Assembly (NCBI GenBank): GCA_944474755.1 | Contig: OX104113.1 | Span: forward strand, 19,593,563-19,657,562 | Reading direction: 5' to 3' | DNA: 64,000 nucleotides | From: Limnoperna fortunei | Taxonomy: Eukaryota; Mollusca; Bivalvia; Mytilida; Modiolidae | Shown here: one piece after another, positions 22,728-34,632 of the stretch | How the letters are laid out: the number at the start of each line of letters is the position of its first letter | How positions within the stretch are numbered: position 1 is the first letter of the stretch | The notes under the pieces: generated by a model | Database searches by the model: none | What the model was told of the DNA's origin: nothing | Seen by the model: only the letters and a program-made list of their open reading frames with translations | Position numbers and translations under genes: made by a program

Positions 22728-23895
22728 AGATATCAGTGAGATGGTACCCATCTCTGTGGGCCCCACCGACCTTGAGGTCAAGGTCAAAGGTCATCAGCCA
22801 TTGTATGCGACACATCAGCTTGATATTATCTACCCACATTCCAAATATCAAAAGCCTACCTCAAAAGATAAAAAAGTTACAACTCGTACATGAATTTGTC
22901 ATTCAGAAAGCAATAATGTGACCTTAAGGTCAAATTTCAAGGTCACAGGTCAACAACCACTGTATGGGACACATTGCCTTGATATTATCTACCCACATTC
23001 TAATTATCAAAAGTCTGCCTCAAAAGATACAAAAATGACAGCCCGGACAAGAATTTGTCATTCAGAAAGTAATAATGTGACCTTATGGTCAAAGTACAAG
23101 GTCAAAGGTCAACAACCACGGCATGTGACACATTGCCTTGACATTATCTACCCACATTCCAAATATCAAAAGCCTACCTCAAAAGATGAAAAAGTTACAG
23201 CCCGGACATGAATTTGTCATACAGAAAGCAATAATGTGACCTTAAGGTCAAAGTTCAAGGTCAAAGGTTATCAACCACAGTATGTGACACATCGCCTTGA
23301 TATTATCTACCTACATTCCAAATATCAAAAGCCTACCTTAAAAGATAAAAAAGTTACAGCCTGGACATGAATTTGTCATACAGAAAGCAATAATGTGACC
23401 TTAAGGTCAAATTTCAAGGTCACAGGTCAACAACCACTGTATGGGACACATTGCCTTGATATTATCTACCCACATTCTAATTATCAAAAGTCTGCCTCAA
23501 AAGATACAAAAATGACAGCCCGGACAAGAATTTGTCATTCAGAAAGTAATAATGTGACCTTATGGTCAAAGTACAAGGTCAAAGGTCAACAACCACGGCA
23601 TGTGACACATTGCCTTGACATTATCTACCCACATTCCAAATATCAAAAGCCTACCTCAAAAGATGAAAAAGTTACAGCCCGGACATGAATTTGTCATACA
23701 GAAAGCAATAATGTGACCTTAAGGTCAAAGTTCAAGGTCAAAGGTTATCAACCACAGTATGTGACACATCGCCTTGATATTATCTACCTACATTCCAAAT
23801 ATCAAAAGCCTACCTTAAAAGATAAAAAAGTTACACCCCGGACACGAATAGTTCGGACGGACAGACTGATCACTATAGGGTGTCCGCCACATAAT
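22728..23895 (+). mobile_element. Family D element: 159-bp array with 477-bp higher-order unit
   Basis: AATGTGACCTTA landmarks at 22915, 23074, 23233 and 23392 give a 159-bp period. The blocks 22915-23391 and 23392-23868 are near-identical 477-bp trimers. The array ends in GGACGGACAGACTGATCA and GGGTGTCCGCC. As 159 is divisible by 3, it leaves long spurious reading frames. Confidence 0.92.
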
Positions 23896-24009
23896 ATTTA
23901 GAGTTGTTTTATTAAGTAAATTTAAACATCCCATGGTCAATGTCCCTTTGACTAGAAAGAAAATAGTAAATAAAAAAATATAAATGACTAGAAATGTCCA
24001 AATAAACAA

Positions 24010-24789
24010 TAATTAACTCCGCTCACTGGAAATTGTCACACTCAATTACAGTCATAATTATTCAGCTTGACAAAACCTGTAGATATTTCTCCCGAAAGTG
24101 AAATCAAAAATAAAACAATTTTGACATCCATGTAACTTATTTGTAAGGTTTATCAATAATTATCGCTACCATAACCTGAATTTTAAATTAAAATTGAAAG
24201 GTTAGGAGGTTTCCGATGAATATTTTTATTTCCAAGTCCTTCTTTCAGATTTTTTTTACTGGTCCCATCGGATAAGTACCAAGTCAAAGTTGATTGTCCG
24301 ACGGAATTTTCTGCTGGTACTGGACTATGGGACAAACATTATTGTCAAGCACTGAATTAGGTACAAAACGGAAGAGAGAATGCACTTCACAGGGGTGTGG
24401 CTTTCAGTATCAATAGTCTTTGATATTTTACACATGATCAAATAATGTTTTCCAAAATTTTTGCTTAATGTTGAAATTTTAACTAGCCAATTTTGCATTT
24501 GAAAGTTCAACTTAGAAAGGGGTGTGACTTTTTACAACACGACACCACATGTTACCATGCACATGCACTGTCAAAATACTACCATATACCCTTTTTGTAG
24601 TTTTATTGGTTTTTTATGCGACTAAAAATGATGTAACAAGATGCATGAAAGACATACTTTCTACATAAAATAAAGTAAAAAAACCTATAAAACTGGTATT
24701 TTAACAGTGCATGTTGTATCCTGTGGTCTTGTGTGGTAAAAAGTCACACCGCTCAGAAAGTATGCCTTTTCAGAGAAAGCCCCATTAAC
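24010..24789. other. No gene seen
   Basis: AT-rich sequence. A reading frame at 24325-24510 has no recognisable features. Confidence 0.45.
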
Positions 24790-25250
24790 ATTACATAATA
24801 TGTCCGAATATAGGCACTGCTTAAATGCGAACATTGCATATTTTATGGTTCATGACAATACTTCAGAGCACCCTTAGAGTGCCTCTGCATTCCTTTTGTG
24901 ATGTGACATCTTTATATGTTGGTGATGTCACAAAAAAATGTACAAAATAAATAATGCATTTTTGAGATTGCCAAAAACTGTTGGACATTTATGTTGTTAT
25001 TTAAAAAATAAACTCTTTAATTTTATCGAAGTAAAATTTATTTCTGTCTACTTTTAAATTATTTTTGTTTGTGCTCGACCACATTATTTACTTCTGACTC
25101 GGCTACCATCCGAAAAGGGTTTGTTCATATGTATCACATGACCTTATTTACACGCATGCATGTAACGGTGTAGCTCGCATCTATGATGCTCGTTATAATG
25201 TTCTACGAATGGTCACTGTATTATATATTACACATCTGCAAACAAGATGA
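24790..25250. repeat. Dispersed repeat, intact copy (pair with 49.1 kb)
   Basis: Shares long stretches with 49105-49440 and 50755-50830: AGTGCCTCTGCATTCCTTTT, CGACCACA, GCTACCATCCGAAAAGGGTT and TAGCTCGCATCTA. Unlike the 49-kb copy it is uninterrupted. Confidence 0.8.
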
Positions 25251-26986
25251 TATTATGGGAGAGAGTCTTAACTTAAGGTTCAAAAAATAGGTGGCATCCG
25301 AGACATAAATGTCTCTTTAGTTTAGTATAGATAGTGTCATGCAACAGATGTTCCAATGTTTCAGACATATAACGATTGTTGTGTCTACACAAGGTTTCAA
25401 TTAAGGTTCATTTAAGAAAGCTGATAATGAATTTCGATGCTGGGAACATTTATAGGCTACAGTAGTGCTAGTATTAGATCGATAATCGAAGGTGATAGAC
25501 GACTCGCTCGACGAGTGAAAATATGCAGGTCTTCAGAATGCGTTAAAGAAAACATTGTGCATATTAATTACAGTATATGTAATTAATTAGTTGTAAATTA
25601 CCGATAAATGAGGCCCATCAAACAGAGAAACGTATAACCAACATCATACCATGATGATCATCAAACAAAACATTCAAAATTTAAAGCGGGTGTATAGAGA
25701 ACACCACGTGACCTTTCGTAGTTCAAGAGATAAACTCTAGAGAGAATCCGTACAGATAGAGAGTCGTCAACAAAGGGTTCCGCTATGTCAGTCACATGCA
25801 CTGTAAGAAATCAATGATACAGTTAGTGACAGTTGAATTAAAATGTAAAACAGGCTAGCATACATAATAATTTAATCATTCTGCCAACCAACATAATTTA
25901 CATGAAATGCGCTTTGTCCTGGCAAAACTATGTTCGGATTCAAATACGTACCAATGAAAAAAATGAAGAAATAACGGAGTTACTATTAAACCCCTCACTT
26001 ACAAAAATCGCTATAATTGTTAAAGAAGTTGTAAAGCTATTTTTATAGCTTGAATAAACAAGCTTACTGGTGACATCCTTGTTGTATTTAAACTCACCTG
26101 TTGCCTTTGGCTATAGTAACATCTACTAATGTAGTTCCATTAATAAAACCTATCATTTCATGTTTATTTTAAACATTTTTATCCGATATTGATATTTTAT
26201 GTTTTTTGTCAAATGCGAGGTTTCATCTTTAAACGCATTTTCCCGTGCACAAATTCCGCAAGAAAATCGTGCGGAATGTTTCAGTTAAGTTTGATATGAA
26301 AAAAGTTTGTACACCATGCAAACTGCGCTAAACTTAAAGAAAAATATCTAAATTTTCTAAAAATTGTCTTACCTTAGTATATCGTGGATTTTTTAAGTCC
26401 TGTTTGAAGCTTTATTTGAGGTGTCCCTTAACTCCCATTACATTCAATGGCTGACCCCAATTAAATCTATCTTATAGATCCGTTTTAGACGAAACGAATT
26501 TTCCATGTGTTACAATTGCGACAAATTGTATTCGATCCGCCATTAAATATAACTTGATTCCGTAATGTTGATAAACTGTTAAATTCAAAATGTCAGCTCG
26601 CAGAAAAATTTCGTCTTGATATTTCAAACATGGATTACTTAATTGAACATAGTTTAATTCATTGAAAACAGGTATAGTCTTTGTGTTTATGTTAGTTTCA
26701 TGATATTTCAAATGTAAAAATATGCAGAACTTCTGAAAAAATTTTGCTCCGAGAAAAATCAACTGACAGATAAAACCTCACATTTCAAATAATAAAAAAA
26801 GAATGTAATAGTCAGATAAAAATGATAAATATAAACGTGAAATGGGAGGTTTTATGTTATAGAACTACTACTAATGAGGTTAATTAGATTTAAAATTTAA
26901 TTGGCATATACACAACAATTCAAAAACAAGTAAAATCTTTATTTCACTATTAGACATGTATAGTGATGACAGCCATAGTTTTTTTT
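25251..26986. other. No gene seen
   Basis: Unique-looking sequence with one 96-codon minus frame (26472-26762) that has no recognisable domain. Short palindromes occur near 25505 (CTCGCTCGACGAGTG). Confidence 0.4.
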
Positions 26987-26990
26987 TTAA

Positions 26991-27441
26991 GGTGTAGGAC
27001 CACCACTGATTTTTTTTCTCTTTGGCTATATTAAAATTTGATAATTTTGACTTATCCTAGAAAATTTACCTGTATTTCAAACTAAGTGACACTTCCTTCC
27101 CATATAAAAATGCACTGGGTGAACATTCTGTCAAAATTTCACAATAAGTTTCATGGCATATAAGAACGAACGCTCAACCTGAAGTCCATGTGGTCTAAAA
27201 ATCTACTTTCACTTTCTATTTCAGTCCAAAAATAGTGCATGTCCATAATTGTATGTTCATTTAAAGCCAATAAAACTTTTTCCTCAAGTTTCCTAGATTA
27301 TTCAGCTTTCCAAAAATACCAAATTTATTCTGGTATCATGTGCGGTTCAAATTCTATATGAGGTAAGAGTGAGCCTGTCTGCTGAATAGTACTACTTTTA
27401 CAACCTCTGGACTGGTTCCCGGTATTTGGTGGTCCTACACC
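26991..27441. mobile_element. 451-bp MITE, TTAA-type target, copy 1
   Basis: Perfect terminal inverted repeats GGTGTAGGACCACCA/TGGTGGTCCTACACC, preceded by TTAA and followed by TAAA. Copy 2 lies at 32849-33300. The ends suggest a piggyBac-type non-autonomous element. Confidence 0.88.
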
Positions 27442-27778
27442 TAAAGAAGATGTTTTTGTTCAACAAATTAAATAAAATTTTTCCTGGTCTTAGATTTATG
27501 TTAGTCTAAACAAATTCTAAAATTTTGTTGAATTGGCTTAAGCGGTTTTCAAGAAATGCATGAAAACATGTACATACAAAGACCTCACATGCGCATTATC
27601 ATGAAAAATGAGCTTGGTGATCAAGAAATGCATTTTTCCTTAATTTTTCAATTTCTTAGTTGCAGATGTAAATGGCAAGCTTGGCAATATTCATCCAACA
27701 CAAATGAACTTATTTCACACAAAAGGCACCAATTACATAATTTTATCATAAATTTTGCATTTTTATAGTGTTCATGGT

Positions 27779-28990
27779 GTCCGTCCGTCCGTCCGTCCGT
27801 CCGTTACACTTTCTATTATTTGCAACTCCTCCTACACCACTGAAAGGAATTTGATGAAACTTACACAGAATCTTTGTCTCATAGTGCCATTGTGCAGGAG
27901 ATATTTAACATTTTGATCGGAATGATATTTGGGGTTTCCCATAGAAAAACATGGACTTTGTCATTGACCTAAGGGGGTCCCTATCTCTTATGTGCAACTC
28001 CTCCTACACCACTGAATGGAATTTAATGAAACTTACACAGAATGCTTGTCACATAGTGCCATTGTGCAGGAGATATTAAACATTTTGATCGGATCGATAT
28101 TTGGGGTTTCCCATAGAAAAACATGGACATTGTCCTTGACCTAGGGGGGTCCTCATCTCTTATGTGCAACTCCTCCTACACCACTGAATGGAATTTGTTG
28201 AAACTTACACATAATCCTTGTCACATAGTGCCATTGTGCAGGAGATATTTATTATTTTGATCGGAATGATATTTAGGGTTTCCCATAGAACAACACAGAC
28301 TGTCATTGACATAAGGGGATACCCATTTCTTATGTGCGACTCCTCCTACACCACTAAATGGAATTTGATGAAACTTACACAGAATGTTGTCACATATTGC
28401 CATTGTGCACTAGATATATAACATTTCGATTGGAATGATATTTGGGGTTTCCCATAGAAAAACATGGACTTTGTCATGGACATAAGCGATACCCATCTCT
28501 TATGTGCAACTCATTCCTACACCACTGAATGGAATTTGTTGAAACTTACACAGAATCCATGTCACATAGTGCCATTGTGCAGGAGATATTTAACATTTTG
28601 ATCGGAATGATATTTGGGGTTTCCCATAGAAAAACATGGAGTTTGTAATGGACATAATGGGATACCCATCTTTTATTTGCAATTCCTCCTACACCACTGA
28701 ATGGAATTTGTTGAAACTTATACAGAATCTTGGTCACATATTGCCATTGTGCATTGGATATTAAACATTTTGATCAGAATATTATTGGAGGTTTGCCATA
28801 GAAAAATATGGACTTTGTCATTGACATAGGGGATGCCATTCTTTGGGGGATTGGGGAGGGTTACATGTATTATCTGCAATTTCGCCTTCACGTTTAACTA
28901 GATAAAGTTTCAATTTCATAATTAAGAACACCTGAATTTTCAAAGTAATTGTGAAGCGGGGGGTATCAATGGTGAGCATTGCTCACAGGT
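27779..28990 (+). mobile_element. Family F element: (GTCC)n then ~172-bp tandem array
   Basis: Opens with about six GTCC repeats, then six to seven units of 170-173 bp (TGCAACTCCTCCTACACCAC at 27821, 27993, 28165, 28335, 28505, 28678). Ends with a stem-loop GTGAGCATTGCTCAC and CTCTAG. Confidence 0.9.
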
Positions 28991-30806
28991 GTTTTTACTC
29001 TAGTTTTAGTTTATTTTACATCCCCCCCCCCTTTTTCCAAAGTGAGATTCTGAGTATCTTCAAGCTGTTGGAATAAGACTTTTCTCTCTTGAAATACATT
29101 TCAATTAAAAAAAAAATAGGATGAAACTATCATAATTAAGCACCTAGTCCATCAGGAGAAAGTTTTTGAGTTCAAATTTAAATTTATTGATATTCAGTTG
29201 TACCATGTTTTGGAGGTGTACATTAATAGTTTCTAAACTGAGACTAAAATTTTATTAATTTCATTAAATGCGATCACTATTCTATTAAGTTTAATAGTCA
29301 AATGAACAGTTTTTACTAAAGAAAAATCCACTAAAGTACAAAGTGGCATACAAAAAACCAAAATTATATCTTGCTTTGGTATGAAATTGCAAAAATTGGC
29401 CAATTTCCCATTACTGCTCATTTTTTAAGGAATTTTTGACAGAAGTACTATCATCTCAAGGCCCAATTATCTTAACAAGTACAATTATTACATATAGCTA
29501 CTAGTTTACTAACAAATTTACCCCCAGCAAGCTTTAGTTTAGAAAAAAAATCATTTTAGTATTAACCCAGGCCAGCAATGTAACCGACTTAAGGCGCAGG
29601 TGTAAAATTGACATCTTAAATACACTATTTTTCTGCATACTAGAATGTTTACCAGGTCTAGTTTTATACATTTTGACCCTTTCATTACATCCAAAACCTA
29701 AAACAGAAGTTTATTTAAATTATAGCACATTCTGTTAAGCACGGACCACTGCAGACCCCCACAATTTCATAAAATATTACATAATACCATGCAGGGTTCA
29801 CCACAGACAAATTATCAAGATTTACCTGTGAAAGGTTATCTTTGTCCAGAGAATTTATTTTTCTAACGGTTAATTGCACAGGTGAACACCTGTTACTATT
29901 GCGTAATTAACCTTGGGTGACATTTCCGTTAGAAAACTAATCGATGATAGGGATATGGCTTCATTAAAAAGGTGTCAAAGGCTATTTAATATTTAAGTCT
30001 TCAAATATTTCAGAAAATTATTGGCTTAATTACAAGTGTGTTAGCGGCACATAAGAAATAGGATAATTACCGAAAATCGGTCTAGTGTAAATATTCATAA
30101 CTTACAATTAATTTTGTTTAAAAAAAAGAAACAAGCATTTAATTATTTTTTTGTTATTAAGCTTGGATATTGAGCAGACTTATAAACGATTTTCAATAGA
30201 CGCAAATAAAAAAGGGAGATAATCAAAGTACAAAAACACAAATTCATTATAACAGCAAATTCAGTTTAATGTCAATATTGGCCGGAAACTAACATGGTCG
30301 TTGTAAAGAGGGTTGACTGTATATTATTCAATAAATTAATTTCTTTCCATATTTGTGAATAGATTAATTAATTGAAGAGCTTACAAAACTTGCCCTACAC
30401 CTTATTTTAGTCTTCCCTTTGGTTGATAAAATACAATTTTGTCTTTCCTTGCAGTGTAATTTGGGATTGGATATGGGTTATTATCTTATCATGGTGAAAA
30501 CCCTCTACCCTTGACACTTTTTATATTTTCTAAAGAAGTATTTGATTTCTATGTCCACAATAGTTGCCTTTTTAAAAGAAAATTTCAGTACTTCCATAAA
30601 AAAAATTGTGCATCCAGAGACATGCAGTTATATGTCTCTGGTGCAACTGACCTTGGATTACTGAAATTAACATACAGAAGAATTGCTGTTTTTATTTTGT
30701 GACTGAATTGATCTCAGTTTCATAAAATGTCAATTAAAATGTTACAAATTCAATAAAATGTTCACATGTAATATTATAAGTTTAATTCTTGTTTATATCC
30801 GTTTTT
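28991..30806. other. No gene seen
   Basis: AT-rich. A short inverted pair near 29855-29950 (ATTTTTCTAACGGTTAATT... / ...CCGTTAGAAAACTAAT) may mark another small element. Confidence 0.4.
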
Positions 30807-32246
30807 AGCTCACCTGACCCGAAGGGTCATGTGAGCTATTGCCATCACTTGGCGTCTGTCATCATCGTCCGTCGTCGTCGTCGTTAACTTTTCTTTAAAA
30901 ATCTTCTCCTCCAAAACCACTGAAGGGATTGCTTTAAAACTTTGCACACATCATCAGTAAAATGTCCTCTGCCAAGTTTGCACAAATCATGGAGTCAGAC
31001 CAACCAACATGGCAGCCATGGCTAAAAATAGAACAAGGGGGTCAAAATATAGTTTTTGGCTTATAGTTCAAAAAGTATAACAGATACAGGAAAACCGAAG
31101 AGACATGCCTTTATCGGCATCAAAAGCTTTACGAAACACTCCATTGGGTCTAAGTTGTATGATGACCCCTTATAGGAGTTATTGCCCTTTAATTGTCAAA
31201 ATTGATTATTTTTGACATTTTTGCCTCAAAATCTTGAAAATTATTAGAACTAGAGAAAAAGTTAAATTGCTTAATTGTTTTGCTCTATGAGGGCTACAAA
31301 AATGACTTTAGGGTTAAGATTGTCTGATGAACCGTTTAAGAGTTATTCCCATTGAACTGTTTTTTTTAATCGGTTTTAATTGATTTTTAAAAAATCTTCT
31401 CCTCTGAAACCACTGAAAGTACTGCTTTGAAACTTTGTACACATCATCTGTCAAATGTCCTCAACCAAGTTTGCACCAACTATGGCTGCAGATTAACCAA
31501 CATGGCCGCCATGGCTAAAAATAGAATGGAAAAGGGGGGGGGGGGGGTAAAATACAATTTTTGGCTTATATTTAAAAAAGTGTAAAAGATACAGGAAAAC
31601 TGAAGAGACATGCCTTCATCTGCATCAAAAGCTCTACGAAACACTCCATTGGGTTGAAGTTGTATAAGGACTCCTTATAGGAGTTATTGCCCTTTAATTG
31701 TCAAGAGAAAAAGTTAGCATTGCTTAATTGTTCTAATCTATGAGGGCTACAAAAATGACTTAGGGTCAAGATTGTCTGATGAACCGTTTAGGAATTGTTC
31801 TCCTTGAACATTTTTTAATCAATTTTACTTGATTTATAAAATCTTCTCCTCTTTAACCCATTTAAGGACTGCTTTGAAACATTGCACACATCATCTTTAG
31901 GACGTCCTCTACCAAAATTGTGCAAATCATGACACCTGACTACCTACATAGCTACGTTGGCTTAAAATAGAAAATGGGGGGGGGGGGGGGGGGGAGTCAA
32001 GAGAGTTTTCGACTGATAGTTAAAAAAGTATAACAGGTACAGCAAATTTGAAGTGAACCTCCCTTCTCCCTCTAAGCATCAAAAGCTCCTCCTTATAGGA
32101 AATATTTCCCTTAAAAGGTAAAAAACTAATGACTTTTGCAGAAGTGTTGGGCAATTCCTTATACATGTAGCAAAGAAAAGCTGGATAAAAAAGGGTTTTT
32201 TGGTTTCAGGTTCAGGTGAGCGACATAGGCTCCTGGGAGCCTCTAG
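30807..32246 (+). mobile_element. Family B element, forward copy
   Basis: The 5' end is the hairpin AGCTCAC...GTGAGCT followed by CGTCCGTCGTCGTCGTCG. The core is three units of about 450-490 bp beginning ATCTTCTCCTC (30900, 31390, 31838). The 3' end is the hairpin AGGCTCCTGGGAGCCT followed directly by CTAG. Confidence 0.88.
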
Positions 32247-32848
32247 TTATTATGATGTAGACTCGGGGATCCAAATAACGCTTCTAAATGCATAAGTTCT
32301 CGTAGGTTAAAGCTATCGTATGCGTACGGATTTCCGTCAAGTTTGTTCCATCTCCGATGCGTTATATTTAAATATTCTCACAAATGGCAATCGATATGTT
32401 ACCTGTGTTTCTTCATTCGATTATCCACAGGTAAGAATCACTCGGGCGGAAAATATGCTTAATTAGGATGTTTATTTAACAATAAACGTGTCACAGCTGA
32501 TGGTCACCCTTTATAGTTGAAAATTAAGCGATGTTAATTACACTTGTGGTTTAAAAAGTGAAACCGAGAATGTAAATTGATTTCAGTAAGTGATGTAAAT
32601 TGAGTCGTGGCGTACATGGATTTTAAAGTGGCGCTTGGAAATGAAGCGCGGCGGGGAAAAAATCAAGCGTGGCGGTCCTCCACGCTAAAACAGCCCGTGG
32701 TGAACCCTGCCATGTTTAGGCTGAAATTTGACACCCCCATAGCTTTTGGCTCTGATAAGCAATTAAAATGATAGTCTTGGTGATTTACCTTCTTTCAGTA
32801 CCATTTTTATCAAAAGTAATAGAAGTTGTTATACCTGTCATGGCCTCT

Positions 32849-33300
32849 TACTAGGACCACCATTGTTTTTTTACTCTTCGACTATATTAAATTTGATAAT
32901 TTTGACTTATCCTAGAAAATTTACCTTTATTTCAAATTAAGTGACACTTTCTTCCCATATAAAAATGCACTGGGTGAACATTCTGTCAAAATTTCACAAT
33001 AAGTTTCATGGCATATAAGAATGAACGCTCAACCTGAAGTCCACGTGGTCTAAAAATCTACTTTCACTTTCTATTTCAGTCCAAAAATAGTGCATGTCCA
33101 TAATTGTATGTTCATTTAAAACCAATAAAACTTTATCCTCAAGTTTCCTAGATTATTCAGCTTTCCAAAAATACCAAATTTATTCTGGTATCATGTGGGG
33201 TGCAAATTCTATATGAGGCAAAAGTGAGCCTGTCTGCTGAATAGTACTACTTTTATGTACAACCTCTGGACTGGTTCCCGGTATTTGGTGGTCGTACACC
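32849..33300. mobile_element. TTAA-type MITE, copy 2
   Basis: More than 90% identical by eye to 26991-27441. The right end GTCGTACACC abuts TTAA; the left end has lost its first bases. Confidence 0.85.
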
Positions 33301-34571
33301 TTAACTAGAAGTAAAAGGGGAGATAAATCATGTAAAACTGGAAATGGGTCAATTACATATCAATCTTGTAGCTGATTAAAATTTGTAAATGTTTTATTAA
33401 TAATGATAGATTATTTATTAATAATAATAGATTATTTCAATATTTTGCTTTAATTACTATCCTATATACCCTAATGATTTTTGTTAAGAAATATATCAGT
33501 TATGATTCTTTAGTAGTTATGATTAAATAATAAAAGATTTTTTATTTTAATTTTGTTGTCTGTTGGAACATCCATAGAATATACAAGCTTACACATTAAT
33601 AGTTAATAATGATAAAAAAATTCTGATAATTTTTTTAGTAAATTTTGCTGTGTTTTTATTAACTGAGATCATAACATACAATCCAACAAAAAATAAAATA
33701 TTTAAATAATTTTATGTTATATAGCCATTTTCATAAGTGGGGTGATTTTACTTGAGATGGATGCCTTGGTACAGAGGAAGATTTTACGTTGGGGTGATTT
33801 GACTTAAATCCCTGGTTTGTTCTGGCTATTCCAACATTTTAATTTTTAGAGGGAAAACATAAAAATTCATGTTGGAGTAACCAGAATACTTATATAAACA
33901 ATGGATTATGTTTTTGTATACTGTAAAAACACCTTATTTTATTATATTGGCATACAGGTAAAATATGTTGGAATTGAAAGAATAGACAAGATAATTTAAA
34001 GAAAGAAAATATATTATTTTCATAAACGACATTAAAAGCTGATATGACATTACAAAAAGTGTATATTGTTGTATTTTGACAGTGATTGTGGTGTCCTGTG
34101 GTAAAAATTAGTACAAGTCAGACATGTTGCAAGCATGCTACAAAATTAACAAGCTTCAAAGCCCTTTTATGAGTATGATTGTTTAAAATACCATTGAATT
34201 TAATGTTGGATTTCATCTGTAGTGTACCTTCACTTGCATAAAAACAACTAGTGTTTTTTTGTGTTAAAATTAGCACCAGTTCAATAAATTGATCAATGTT
34301 TGAATAAGTTATGAGAGTAGACATTATCAATTCCCATTTTATACCTGAGTGAAAACATATAAAACAATTGTCTACTTTGTTTTAGTAACTTCTTGGTTAG
34401 AAGTAGTTGTTGTATGAAAACATTGTGTTAGTTGGTTTATCACATTATTAAATAATTAAAAGTTATAAAAATTGTCTCATCAAGACTTATTGTAGCTCCC
34501 AGTTATGTTAAATTAGGAGATTTTGGCTATGAAAAGTTCTTTCACCTGTTGCATATATTATTTTTTTATAG
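33301..34571. other. CCS: Upstream region of CCS
   Basis: Very AT-rich, with no repeats of the families above. A 5' exon of CCS is expected here because an acceptor directly precedes the ATG, but none could be identified with confidence. Confidence 0.35.
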
Positions 34572-34632
34572 ATGGAGTTTGCTGTTGAGGGTTGTCCTCA
34601 TAAGGCTAAAAAAATGTTAGATGGTCAAGAGG
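34572..34632 (+). CDS. CCS: CCS exon 1 (as seen)
   Basis: Acceptor-like TTTTTTTATAG directly precedes the ATG; the donor is GAGG|GTAAGT. Encodes MEFAVEGCPHKAKKMLDGQE, the truncated metal-binding face of domain 1. Confidence 0.85.

Noticed and set aside
22918..23688. Two identical 97-codon reading frames
   Set aside because: They lie in the 159-bp array; 159 is divisible by 3, so the frame stays open by repetition, and the sequence is the common dispersed family D repeat.
27821..28990. CRISPR-like regular spacing
   Set aside because: This is eukaryotic DNA; the units are contiguous ~172-bp tandem repeats without unique spacers.
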